From Alphaproteobacteria bacterium (GTDB lineage: Bacteria; Pseudomonadota; Alphaproteobacteria; Paracaedibacterales; JAKBAR01), in the NCBI GenBank assembly GCA_019745755.1, contig JAIESS010000050.1, positions 1-16,037 of the forward strand: a stretch of DNA of 16,037 bases, in the 5' to 3' direction. The position numbers and the translations under genes were made by a program. This document shows, one piece after another, positions 1 to 7,003 of the stretch. Under the pieces are notes generated by a model that was given only the letters and a program-made list of their open reading frames with translations, was not told the DNA's origin and ran no database searches. Every line of letters begins with the position of its first letter. Within the stretch, counting starts at the first letter, position 1.

Positions 1-740
1 TCCTTACTCAACATCACTTCCCCGCGCACCACTCGTGCAACCGTAAAAGCATATATCTCTTTCACATCTGCTTTTTGAAGAGAACGAACACAGGCGCGTA
101 GAGTCGCTCCGGACGTATATACATCATCAATAATAGCTACACGCTTGTCTTTGAGAGATGCTGGGTCGCGCACAATAAAAGCGCCCTGCATATTACGTAA
201 CCGGTGAAGAGAGCTTTTCATCCTTTGGGATTCTGTATTTTTTGTTCGAATAAGATTTTGGTGCATAACAGGAATATCACGGGATGTCAGCTCCTTTACA
301 CGAGACGATAGGTGATGAGACAGCTCTGTTGCTTGATTGTACCGTCTGTGCCAAAGCCTTTGCCAATAAAGAGGAACCGGAATAAAATAATCAATATCAT
401 GGAGATAGGGCTGTGCTGCTTGATATAAAAATCCACCGAGGGGGTTCGATAAATCCATGCGATCAAAATATTTTAATTTCAAAATGAGTTCCTTAGACAA
501 ATCATTATATTTGAGGGTAGAACGCAAAATATAGGGTGGTGGTTTTGTTATGCAGGGGACACAGCGATGTGCATCATCATCCTCCAAAGGATAGCCGCAG
601 CATTCACACAATGTCCCTTTTATAAAGGAAAGTTTCGAAAAGCAATCCCCACAAAGGGAATGCGCAACAGCAACAGGTACAGAACATCCTATGCATTCAG
701 GAGGGTAGAGAAAATTGAAAAAGGATTGAATGTGTGACAT
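1..740 (-). CDS. comF: ComF family phosphoribosyltransferase, 3' end cut by window edge
   Basis: Reading down from an ATG at 740 the frame stays open for 246 codons to the window edge, so only the last few residues can be missing (family members are usually about 220-250 residues). The N-terminus has paired cysteines at C16/C19, C30/C33, C45/C47/C48 and C60/C63, matching the zinc-ribbon double-zinc region of ComF proteins. Residues 128-137 (RLWHRRYNQA) match the family's R-G-[FY]-N-Q-A type motif. Residues 201-214 (VAIIDDVYTSGATL) are a textbook type I phosphoribosyltransferase PRPP loop. ComF proteins are linked to DNA uptake and, in some bacteria, to replication-restart work; the substrate is not known from sequence. 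The gene lies 99 bases downstream of the cyclo-ligase gene on the same strand and may share its transcript. No good Shine-Dalgarno motif precedes the start. Confidence 0.93.
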   Translation of the reverse strand, partial: MSHIQSFFNFLYPPECIGCSVPVAVAHSLCGDCFSKLSFIKGTLCECCGYPLEDDDAHRCVPCITKPPPYILRSTLKYNDLSKELILKLKYFDRMDLSNPLGGFLYQAAQPYLHDIDYFIPVPLYWQRLWHRRYNQATELSHHLSSRVKELTSRDIPVMHQNLIRTKNTESQRMKSSLHRLRNMQGAFIVRDPASLKDKRVAIIDDVYTSGATLRACVRSLQKADVKEIYAFTVARVVRGEVMLSK

Positions 741-839
741 TGTAAATCATTGTGTGGAGATATTTTTATTTTATTATGCTTATTGCTCCTTTAAAAAAGG
801 TTAATGATGTATATTTAACGAAGGTGATATTGTTTATTT

Positions 840-1406
840 CTAAAATATTTTATATTTGTTAGGCAGTAAAATTACATTAAGTTTCTTATCATGAGGCTCA
901 AAGGGCAAAATATTGATCTCTTGACAAGAGTAAGCAAGACCTATGAGGTGAGGGCATTTTGATGGAGAAATTAAATCAATGGTCTTGTCATAATGTCCTT
1001 TACCATAACCAAGACGATGCCCAGTAGAATCAAAACAAAGTAAAGGCATAATGATAATATCGGGGTGGGTGCTTTTATGTGAATCAGGTTCATAAAACCC
1101 GAAATTGTTTTTGAGCAAGGATACATCTCTTGAATAGGGGGCAAATGTAATGGTCTCCCCTTGCATTTTTGGAAGTGCTACGGGGTATCCGTTAGTTAAA
1201 AGATATTCGAGGATTTTTATAGGGGAGGCTTCTGCACCAAATGGATAGTATAAAGCTGTGATGCACCTTGATAGGTCCAGATGCTGATCTGTAACATAGT
1301 TCAAGAATGTTGTTAAAAATTGCGCCTCAAAATCCGTATCAGGATGCTTTTTAATATAAGATTCTCGCATGGATTTGAAATATTGTCTTAGATCATTTTT
1401 TCTCAT
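840..1406 (-). CDS. 5-formyltetrahydrofolate cyclo-ligase
   Basis: The 188-residue product is the normal length for this enzyme, which converts 5-formyl-THF to 5,10-methenyl-THF at the cost of ATP and so recovers a dead-end folate in the cytoplasm. The N-terminal Lys/Arg-rich helix (KNDLRQYFKSMR) is typical. Residues 129-140 (GHRLGYGKGHYD) form the conserved Gly-rich ATP/substrate loop, and LPFEPHDKKLNVI near the C-terminus matches the family's closing motif with its conserved His-Asp. The start at 1406 is supported by an AAGGT Shine-Dalgarno motif a few bases upstream. comF follows on the same strand. In many proteobacteria 6S RNA lies upstream of this gene (ygfA in E. coli); I could not recognise one here. 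Synonyms in use are ygfA, fau and MTHFS. Confidence 0.94.
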   Translation of the reverse strand: MRKNDLRQYFKSMRESYIKKHPDTDFEAQFLTTFLNYVTDQHLDLSRCITALYYPFGAEASPIKILEYLLTNGYPVALPKMQGETITFAPYSRDVSLLKNNFGFYEPDSHKSTHPDIIIMPLLCFDSTGHRLGYGKGHYDKTIDLISPSKCPHLIGLAYSCQEINILPFEPHDKKLNVILLPNKYKIF

Positions 1407-1734
1407 TTTGACCTTTTTTAATTTATGTTTACATTTTAATTTATTTTTTATTGAAATAAAGTGTGCAATTATTTGATAATTTATTTATCTTTAATGAATT
1501 GTGGATAGGTTTGATTGATCTTAATACCAGGCGGTGAAAAACTTCTTCTCGATAATAATACAGTAGGATATATAGAATGAATGGGAAAATTTTATTTCTA
1601 GCTTTGTCTACTATGGCTGTTTCAGATCCTTTTTTGTCCATTGCGAAGTAATACATTGTATTGAGGGCCATTAGCTGTATCTATTAAGTAGCGATTTCAA
1701 CCCCTTGAAAAATCCATTGAACAATTTGTAAAAA
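1407..1734. other. AT-rich stretch without a convincing gene
   Basis: About 330 bases between the cyclo-ligase gene and the small plus-strand ORF. A 76-codon minus-strand frame (1441-1671) is open here, but it has no Shine-Dalgarno motif, is Tyr/Asn/Lys-rich as expected of AT-rich noise, and resembles nothing I know. On the plus strand a 24-codon frame starting at 1577 begins like a short signal peptide (MNGKILFLALSTM) and then stops at once. The minus strand has a possible -35 (TTGCAC, 1463-1468) before an A/T-rich -10 region that could serve the cyclo-ligase gene; this is weak. No RNA gene is recognised. Confidence 0.4.
1411..1417 (-). promoter_or_regulatory. Ribosome binding site of the cyclo-ligase gene
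   Basis: On the minus strand the bases before the ATG read AAAAGGTCAAA-ATG, an AAGG core at normal spacing. It is one of few recognisable Shine-Dalgarno motifs in this window and supports the start at 1406. Confidence 0.6.
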
Positions 1735-2022
1735 ATGGAGAGCTTCAAAAAAAATATGGGTATTCTTTTAGTGGATGCTCAAAAAGCATCAATCATGATG
1801 GCAACATTTTGCCCTCAACTCATCTCTCTTGTAACAAGTGATGCTAATGCTCAAGCAGGATTTGCTCGCTTTATATTTGCCGTTAATAACATTATTATCA
1901 AGGCTGGCATGGGAGCAAGTATCTTTGATAATAGTATGACAGTTGCAATTCAAGGCGGTAGCGTGGTGATAATAACACCTACGCTTGTGAATAACCCCTC
2001 TTCCGAACACCTACGCCTATGA
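1735..2022 (+). CDS. Hypothetical small protein, possibly a gene remnant
   Basis: A 95-codon frame that I do not recognise. From about residue 10 it has a protein-like pattern: a hydrophobic stretch (ILLVDAQKASIMMATFCPQL), an Ala/Gly/Ile-rich middle and a Val/Ile-rich segment (GGSVVIITPTLV). There is no Shine-Dalgarno motif and an in-frame TAA sits just before the ATG, at 1729. A second frame immediately upstream (about 1692-1750) reads as a plausible charged helix (EKSIEQFVKNGELQKK). It would join this one if the A-run at about 1748-1755 were one base shorter, so the ORF may be the tail of a frameshifted gene. An antisense frame (1789-2010) looks less protein-like. Coding status is uncertain. 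Confidence 0.35.
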   Translation: MESFKKNMGILLVDAQKASIMMATFCPQLISLVTSDANAQAGFARFIFAVNNIIIKAGMGASIFDNSMTVAIQGGSVVIITPTLVNNPSSEHLRL

Positions 2023-2093
2023 GTTTTACCAGTAAAAAAGTTTATAAAAAACAAAAATAGCATCTAACATTTACTCAATTAGAATGTGTCCAA

Positions 2094-2160
2094 AAACATA
2101 CAAATGAGGACCTTTTAAGGGGTTTAAAAGGTCTTCGGTTTAATCCAAATGTGTATGTTT
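2094..2160. repeat. Nested inverted repeat, likely the znuC-side terminator
   Basis: The outer arms AAACATACA (2094-2102) and TGTATGTTT (2152-2160) are perfect complements. Inside lies a 10-bp perfect hairpin, GACCTTTTAA (2109-2118) and TTAAAAGGTC (2124-2133), with a 5-base loop. Similarity between the arms extends a little further on both sides (TCC..AAACATACA..AT..GG). Read on the minus strand the outer stem runs into TTTTTGG, and it begins about 13 bases past the znuC-like stop, so a terminator role is plausible. A small mobile palindrome is the other option. Confidence 0.55.
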
Positions 2161-2172
2161 AGGATAATGATT

Positions 2173-2898
2173 CTATTTCTCATGCATGTGATCATGATGA
2201 TGGTGATAGGGAGCCAAATTTTCGGGTAAGTGCCCTCCAAAAAGACCGATATATTCGGGGTGTTTTTTTACATCTTCCGGATGACCATGGCAGCAAATAT
2301 GATGATTGAGACATAAGACCGCGTCGCTTTTCGCCATAACCATGTGTAAATCATGAGAAACGAGGAGAACGGCACAGCCTATTGTATCACGCATCTGATC
2401 AATATAGGTATAGAGCTCATTTTGTGTAATGATATCCACGCCCTGGGATGGTTCGTCAAGAATTAATAAATTAGGTCCCCTAAGAGTTGCTTGACTAAGG
2501 AGGATTTTTTGAAGCTCACCTCCGGAAAGATGATGCATTTGCGTTTTTTTGCGATCCTCAAGCTTAAAAAAAGCCAGTTTTTCTTGAATTAGAGCGTGAT
2601 CATGAGTGAAAAGCATCAAAAAATCCATAACCCGTAGTGGGAGAAAGCTATTAAATTGAATTTTTTGCGGAACATAACCAATTTTGAGATTTTTTTGACG
2701 CATTATGGTTCCCGTTGTGGGGGATATCAGACCAAGAATAATTTTAAGCAACGTTGTCTTGCCTGCGCCATTAGGACCAATCAATGTCGTGATTTTACCT
2801 TTTTTTATGTCAATATTAATGTCATAAAGAATCCTTTTTCCGGAAGCATCCTCTGGAATGAAACTAACATTTTTCACATGAATCAAACTTTTTGACAT
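2173..2898 (-). CDS. znuC: Zinc ABC transporter ATP-binding protein (ZnuC-like)
   Basis: An ABC ATPase of about 241 residues that would power uptake of zinc, or possibly manganese, through an inner-membrane permease. Visible motifs are Walker A (GPNGAGKTT), Q-loop (YVPQK), signature (LSGGELQK), Walker B (LLILDEPSQG) and H-loop (SHD). The C-terminus is His-rich (HHHHDHMHEK), as in ZnuC proteins, which favours zinc. I take the ATG at 2898 (MSKSLIHVKN) rather than the in-frame ATG at 2913, because it gives the usual family N-terminus; neither has a Shine-Dalgarno motif. No ZnuB permease or ZnuA binding protein is adjacent: the neighbours are a small uncertain ORF and glnA, so the partners must be encoded elsewhere. 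A minus-strand promoter candidate with a perfect TATAAT lies upstream. Confidence 0.88.
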   Translation of the reverse strand: MSKSLIHVKNVSFIPEDASGKRILYDINIDIKKGKITTLIGPNGAGKTTLLKIILGLISPTTGTIMRQKNLKIGYVPQKIQFNSFLPLRVMDFLMLFTHDHALIQEKLAFFKLEDRKKTQMHHLSGGELQKILLSQATLRGPNLLILDEPSQGVDIITQNELYTYIDQMRDTIGCAVLLVSHDLHMVMAKSDAVLCLNHHICCHGHPEDVKKHPEYIGLFGGHLPENLAPYHHHHDHMHEK

Positions 2899-2962
2899 AA
2901 AAAATACTAGCATGAAATCAAGGAAGCTGGAAAGGATAGGTATAAAGTATTTTTGGGTATGT

Positions 2963-2990
2963 ATTATAATTGCTTAGCGTTCTTTGACCA
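2963..2990 (-). promoter_or_regulatory. Candidate sigma-70 promoter for the znuC-like gene
   Basis: On the minus strand TGGTCA (2985-2990) and a perfect TATAAT (2963-2968) are separated by 16 bases, placing the transcript start about 55-60 bases before the ATG at 2898. The -10 overlaps an 8-bp palindrome ATTATAAT. A Zur-type operator would be expected here for a zinc gene, but the match is too short to call. Confidence 0.35.
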
Positions 2991-3063
2991 TAGTGTAGAA
3001 AAAATAATGGTTTTCTCACTATCTTGGTGCACCTCTTCATTTTTTTGACAAACAGCTAACATT

Positions 3064-3094
3064 ACAAAAAAAGAGCCGGAATTATTCCGACTCT
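3064..3094 (-). terminator. Rho-independent terminator of glnA
   Basis: On the minus strand GAGTCGGAAT (from 3093) pairs with ATTCCGGCTC (to 3073), with one T-G wobble and a very short loop, followed directly by TTTTTTTG. It lies 33 bases past the glnA stop and is the clearest intrinsic terminator in the window. Confidence 0.85.
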
Positions 3095-3126
3095 CTACTT
3101 CTTTCTAGGCTTACTACGTATTACTT

Positions 3127-4512
3127 TTAACCGTTATAATACATTGTGAATTCGATGGGGTGCGGCGCATGTTCAAAGGCATGAACCTCATGGAATTTCA
3201 AATCAATGTAGGATTGAATGAAATCCGGTGTAAAGACATTACCTTGGCAAAGGAATTCATAGTCGTGTTCGAGCGCATTCAACGCCTCACGCAACGATCC
3301 TGCCACGGTGGGGAAACGTTTAGCTGCATCTGCCTCTTCAAATAAATTTTGATCCGCTGCTGTGCCTGGATCAATACTATTTTTAATACCGTCAAGGCCT
3401 GCCAAAAGCATGGCGGCGAAACCGAGGTAACCGCATGCTGTTGGGTCAGGGAAACGTACTTCAACACGACGCCCTTTGTCATTAAAGGCCATAGGAATAC
3501 GACATGCCGCAGAGCGATTGCGTGCAGAGTATGCGCAAATTACCGGCGCTTCGAATCCTGGGATAAGGCGTTTATAGCTATTGGTCGTAGGGTTTGTAAA
3601 TGCATTAATGGCCTTTGCATGCTTAATAATACCACCAATATAATACAGTGCAGTTTGGGATAATCCAGCATACCCTGAACCTGCAAAGAGAGGCTCCCCA
3701 TTTTGCCACAAAGACTGGTGAACGTGCATGCCGGATCCGTTATCACCATACAAGGGTTTTGGCATAAAGGTGGCTGTTCGCCCATAATCCTTTGCTACAT
3801 TACGTACCACATATTTGTAAATCTGAAGCGCATCTGCTGTGCTTGTGAGGGTGCCAAATTTAAACCCAAGTTCATGTTGTGCTGTTGCAACTTCATGATG
3901 ATGCTTTTCCATGGAAAGCCCCATGGCAGCCATCGTAAGAACCATGTCGCTGCGCATATCTTGGGCTGTGTCAATGGGGGCGCATGGCATGTAGCCGCCC
4001 TTGTGCCCAGGGCGATACCCACTATTGGGTTCTTTGCCAGAAGCATAAGGAAGCTCCTCTGAGAAGAGATGGAAGAAACTTGCATCAGAACCTGCTTGGA
4101 ACTGTACTTCATCAAAAACAAAAAATTCCGCCTCGGGACCAAAGTAAGCTGTATCGGCAAGGCCAGATGCTTTGATGTAGCTTTCTGCTTTTTTAGCAAT
4201 AGAGCGTGGATCACGGTTATACGGTTGATTTGTGGTTGGATCATACACATCACACACAATAATGGCTGTGGCATGGGCAGAAAAAGGATCAGCCACAAGG
4301 GTTTTAAGATCCGGCATCAAAATCATATCGGATTCGTTGACAGCTTTCCAACCAGGGATAGAGGAACCATCAAAGGGGATGCCGTCCTTTAAAAGACCTT
4401 CATCGACTTCGCTAAGAGGGAAGGAAATGTGATGCCACGTTCCAAGTACATCGGTAAATCTAAAATCGATAAATTCGTAGTCTTTGATTGTTTCAATAAA
4501 ATTTTTTGACAT
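3127..4512 (-). CDS. glnA: Glutamine synthetase type I
   Basis: The 461-residue product makes glutamine from glutamate, ammonia and ATP in the cytoplasm, as a dodecamer in this family. Family motifs are clear: DGSSIPGW near residue 50, GPEAEFFVFD, the ATP/Glu-binding loop NGSGMHVHQS, NPTTNSYKRLIPG and RRVEVRFPDPTACGYL. The ATG at 4512 (MSKNFIETIKDYEF) fits the usual N-terminus; an in-frame ATG at 4572 would add 20 atypical residues. In GSI-beta enzymes the Tyr of the NLYDLPP motif (Tyr397 in E. coli) is adenylylated by GlnE. Here that segment reads NLFEEADAAKRFP: Phe391 replaces the Tyr and one residue is missing, so the enzyme cannot be controlled at this site in the usual way. No glnB or other nitrogen-control gene adjoins it. 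A terminator follows at 3064-3094. Confidence 0.97.
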   Translation of the reverse strand: MSKNFIETIKDYEFIDFRFTDVLGTWHHISFPLSEVDEGLLKDGIPFDGSSIPGWKAVNESDMILMPDLKTLVADPFSAHATAIIVCDVYDPTTNQPYNRDPRSIAKKAESYIKASGLADTAYFGPEAEFFVFDEVQFQAGSDASFFHLFSEELPYASGKEPNSGYRPGHKGGYMPCAPIDTAQDMRSDMVLTMAAMGLSMEKHHHEVATAQHELGFKFGTLTSTADALQIYKYVVRNVAKDYGRTATFMPKPLYGDNGSGMHVHQSLWQNGEPLFAGSGYAGLSQTALYYIGGIIKHAKAINAFTNPTTNSYKRLIPGFEAPVICAYSARNRSAACRIPMAFNDKGRRVEVRFPDPTACGYLGFAAMLLAGLDGIKNSIDPGTAADQNLFEEADAAKRFPTVAGSLREALNALEHDYEFLCQGNVFTPDFIQSYIDLKFHEVHAFEHAPHPIEFTMYYNG

Positions 4513-4666
4513 TTTGTTAGATCTTTTGTTGAGGGTTTCCCTATTTGTAATGGGATATGTCACGGTGAGCAAGAGGGATAAATATTACAAAAGATAGTGA
4601 TTTTTTATATACTAACTAGGCGTGTTTTTGAAGTTTTTTAGCAAGTACCTCTTTCAAGGGGGATGT

Positions 4667-5356
4667 TTATAAAGAATATTGCATCAGCATAGTGCTATTG
4701 TTTTTAAGCCATGCACGATTTTCCTTGAAATGAGGACACAAAATAGCCACAGTTTTCCAAAAAGCTGCACTGTGATTAGGGTGTATGCAGTGACTAACTT
4801 CGTGCGCAGCAACGTACTCAAAAATAGGAGAAGGTGCAAGAATAAGGCGCCAGTTATAACAAAGCTCTTTTTGACGAAGGCACCGTCCCCACATACTTGA
4901 CATATCTTTTATGGTAATATGCGTAAGGGGCACATCAAGAGCTTTTGCATATTTTTCGCTTAGGATTTTCGCCACGATCAGAGCTTCATCCCTTAAAAAC
5001 TTTTTCATGTGGCGTCTTATGTCGTCATGATGCCCGTGGACGCGAATAATTGCATTAAAAAGCTCTACTTTAGGTCTTTTTAGATGTATATCAAGAGGTG
5101 AAACCATAAGTGTATGTGGGGCTCCCTTAAAGGGAAAAATCAATCCGTTTGAAAACGTGATTCTTTCTTTGAGGATAAGGCTGTCTACCCATTGATTAAA
5201 GGTATCCTTATGCTGAGCTACTTTACCCACATATTGTTTGCTTGGAATAACAATTACAGTTCTTCCTTGCGCCCTATCAAAGCGAAAGATAATTCGCTTT
5301 GCCCGTGGATTAATAGAAAGTATGGGGTTGCCACGAAATCCATCAAGAGAAATCAT
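4667..5356 (-). CDS. YgjP/DUF45-type (M48-like) zinc metallopeptidase
   Basis: The 229-residue product matches the YgjP-like metallopeptidase domain (formerly DUF45, gluzincin fold), often annotated as an M48-family or SprT-like protein. The catalytic motif HEVSH lies at residues 185-189 and the third zinc ligand is His195 in NHSAAFW. The preceding block SSMWGRC...LCYNWRLILAP corresponds to the family's SRWGSC...LSFNWRLILAP; the Ser of WGSC is Arg here. The N-terminal half is the usual beta-rich region with R-x-K/R-rich strands (PRAKRIIFRFD). The cellular substrate is unknown for the family. It is transcribed divergently from the T6SS operon and has its own promoter candidate at 5388-5417. 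Confidence 0.9.
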   Translation of the reverse strand: MISLDGFRGNPILSINPRAKRIIFRFDRAQGRTVIVIPSKQYVGKVAQHKDTFNQWVDSLILKERITFSNGLIFPFKGAPHTLMVSPLDIHLKRPKVELFNAIIRVHGHHDDIRRHMKKFLRDEALIVAKILSEKYAKALDVPLTHITIKDMSSMWGRCLRQKELCYNWRLILAPSPIFEYVAAHEVSHCIHPNHSAAFWKTVAILCPHFKENRAWLKNNSTMLMQYSL

Positions 5357-5387
5357 ACGTATGTATTTTTACAGATATTCTTTTATT

Positions 5388-5417
5388 TCTATACACGAAG
5401 AAATCATTAAGATTCAA
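5388..5417 (-). promoter_or_regulatory. Candidate promoter of the metallopeptidase gene
   Basis: On the minus strand TTGAAT (5412-5417) and TATAGA (5388-5393, preceded by TG) are 18 bases apart. The start of transcription would fall about 25 bases before the ATG at 5356. Confidence 0.4.
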
Positions 5418-5600
5418 TGGAATGATGGTTTGACGTGATTAACTAGTTAGGGTTATAAAGTCTCTATATTTTTTATAAAGATAAAGAAAAATTATAAAAA
5501 ATATTTTTATTAAACGCTCGCCAAACTCTTCATGTATCATGCATAGGGTATAAAAAGACTCTCAAAAAAAACCGCTCATACCATTTGATTGCTTTCCCTC
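5418..5600. other. Very AT-rich divergent intergenic region
   Basis: Together with the two promoter candidates on its sides this fills the 303-base gap between the metallopeptidase gene and tssK. It contains long A/T runs (for example around 5480-5515) and no coding frame of note. A 16-base string at 5537-5552 recurs with one change inside tssK at 5782-5797. No clear operator palindrome or sigma-54 site was found. Confidence 0.4.
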
Positions 5601-5629
5601 TTGAGTTAAATTTTTTTTATGCCCATAAT
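5601..5629 (+). promoter_or_regulatory. Candidate promoter of the tssKLM operon
   Basis: TTGAGT (5601-5606) and CATAAT (5624-5629) are separated by 17 bases, giving a start about 24 bases before the tssK ATG. Both hexamers match the sigma-70 consensus at most positions, but the region is so AT-rich that chance matches are common. Confidence 0.42.
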
Positions 5630-5659
5630 TAATTAAAAATTTGTGAAAATTTTATTTGC

Positions 5660-7003
5660 ATGCAGCGTATTCCGTCTCTGATCCAATGGCACGAGGGCAT
5701 GTTCCTAAGCCCTCAGCACTTTCAACAGCTCCAACGGCGCATTGAAGGAGAGCTCAGTATCCACACTTCCATCATGCATAATCATGCATGGGGTATAGCT
5801 CATTTAAAATATGATACGTTGGCCTTATCCGATGGGATATTGCAAGTGTCTGAGCTCAAAGCCATTATGCCGGATAATACACTCATTGCGTATCCGGACG
5901 AGGGGGGGCATATCCCTCTTCAAATTGATTTGACACCTTACAAAGAGGCTGCGATGAAAGGGCCTATTAAGGTGTATCTTTCAGTGCCGGAACATGAGGA
6001 AGGGCGTTCCCCTGTCATGGGTGAGTGGCCTCGTTATGTATCCGTTGTGGGCGAGCAAACCATGGATGAAAATGTTCAAGATAATGTTGTTTCTATCCCA
6101 CGTCTCCATCCTAAGGTATCCCTTATTGTAGCGGAGACGTATCCGGCGCGTTATGTCTCTTTTCCTTTATGCGAACTGATTCACCGAGATGAGATGTTTA
6201 TTTTTACGGATTTTCAGCCGCCCTTACTCAGAATTGATGCGAATAGTGATATTCATGATCGCGCTGTTCAAATCATTGTGCGTATGCGGGAAAAAGCGCA
6301 ATTTTTGTCGGATAAGTGGCAAAAACAAATCGGCACAACATTATTAACGGAGACAGCTAATCAACTACGCCCCCTCATCAAAGTTCTCCCCATCATGGAG
6401 GGACGTCTTCGAGGTCAAAATCTTGCACCAAGGGATTTTTATGATCTCTTGTGTTTTGTCTTTGGTGAGCTATCAACCATGAGGTTGACACTAGTACCAC
6501 CCCTTTTGCCTATGTATCAGCATGACAATGTGAATCAATGTTTGGGGGCTTTGTTTATGTTGATTGAACAGCTGCTTGATAGTATTGAGCAATCCATTTT
6601 GCTGTTGCCCTTTAGTCAGCGTGATCGCTTATTTTATATTAAATTTCATGAGTCTTTTTTCACAAAGGATCTTTATATTGGGCTTCGTGCACCCTCGACC
6701 ATGACAGAAGAAATGCTCTATGAGTGGGTCAAGGACGCTGTCATAGCAAGCGATAGCACTGTTGAGTCTGCACGTTCTAAACGTATTGTAGGAGCCCCAA
6801 GGCGCGTTCTGGATCAAGAGGAAATGAATGATTTTCTAACAGCACGAGGAACATTGGTGTTCAAAGTTCAATATCCATCAGAATTTTTAAAGGCAGGGGA
6901 AAATCTCAATATTTTCAATGCATCTGATGACGATGATAAACGTCCCACATCTATCGTGCTTTACTTAAAAAACAAAAACGTAAAGTATGAGACTGCCGCA
7001 TGA
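5660..7003 (+). CDS. tssK: Type VI secretion system baseplate subunit TssK
   Basis: The 447-residue product is the normal length for TssK, the trimeric adaptor that docks the T6SS baseplate onto the TssL/TssM membrane complex. The N-terminus carries the family hallmark IQWHEGMFLSPQHFQQL, followed by the DUF876/VasE-type beta domain. The middle part (about residues 200-315) is the helical bundle (RMREKAQFLSDKW, PRDFYDLLCFVFGELS), and the C-terminal domain ends in a compact receptor-binding region (LFYIKFHESFFTKDLYIGL onward). The ATG at 5660 gives the canonical start; no Shine-Dalgarno motif is visible. The stop codon overlaps the tssL start (ATGA), which implies translational coupling. In many clusters tssJ lies directly upstream of tssK; here the upstream neighbour is an unrelated divergent gene. 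Confidence 0.95.
   Translation: MQRIPSLIQWHEGMFLSPQHFQQLQRRIEGELSIHTSIMHNHAWGIAHLKYDTLALSDGILQVSELKAIMPDNTLIAYPDEGGHIPLQIDLTPYKEAAMKGPIKVYLSVPEHEEGRSPVMGEWPRYVSVVGEQTMDENVQDNVVSIPRLHPKVSLIVAETYPARYVSFPLCELIHRDEMFIFTDFQPPLLRIDANSDIHDRAVQIIVRMREKAQFLSDKWQKQIGTTLLTETANQLRPLIKVLPIMEGRLRGQNLAPRDFYDLLCFVFGELSTMRLTLVPPLLPMYQHDNVNQCLGALFMLIEQLLDSIEQSILLLPFSQRDRLFYIKFHESFFTKDLYIGLRAPSTMTEEMLYEWVKDAVIASDSTVESARSKRIVGAPRRVLDQEEMNDFLTARGTLVFKVQYPSEFLKAGENLNIFNASDDDDKRPTSIVLYLKNKNVKYETAA

Noticed and set aside
1407..1600. Possible 6S RNA upstream of the cyclo-ligase gene, as in many proteobacteria
   Set aside because: The minus strand here is very AT-rich and I found no long rod-like pairing with a central bubble.
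1441..1671. A 76-codon minus-strand frame upstream of the cyclo-ligase gene
   Set aside because: No Shine-Dalgarno motif, composition as expected of AT-rich noise (Tyr, Asn, Lys, Ile), no recognisable motif, and it competes with plus-strand frames of equal quality.
2961..2972. Zur-box-like palindrome ATTATAAT near the znuC-like gene
   Set aside because: Only 8 bp, fully A/T, and it coincides with the -10 hexamer; known Zur sites are longer and contain G/C positions not seen here.
3349..4298. Long open frames antisense or out of frame within glnA
   Set aside because: They are shadows of a well-conserved coding sequence, rich in Cys, His and Arg, and none has a recognisable motif.
4573..4666. 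Sigma-54 promoter for glnA
   Set aside because: GGTACTTGC on the minus strand has only part of the GG-N10-GC pattern with wrong spacing; no sound -35/-10 pair was found either.
5537..5797. A 16-base string (TCATGCATAGGGTATA) upstream of tssK recurring at 5782-5797 with one change
   Set aside because: The second copy is inside the tssK coding region and partly explained by His/Met codons; one pair in 300 bases of biased sequence is not enough to propose an operator.
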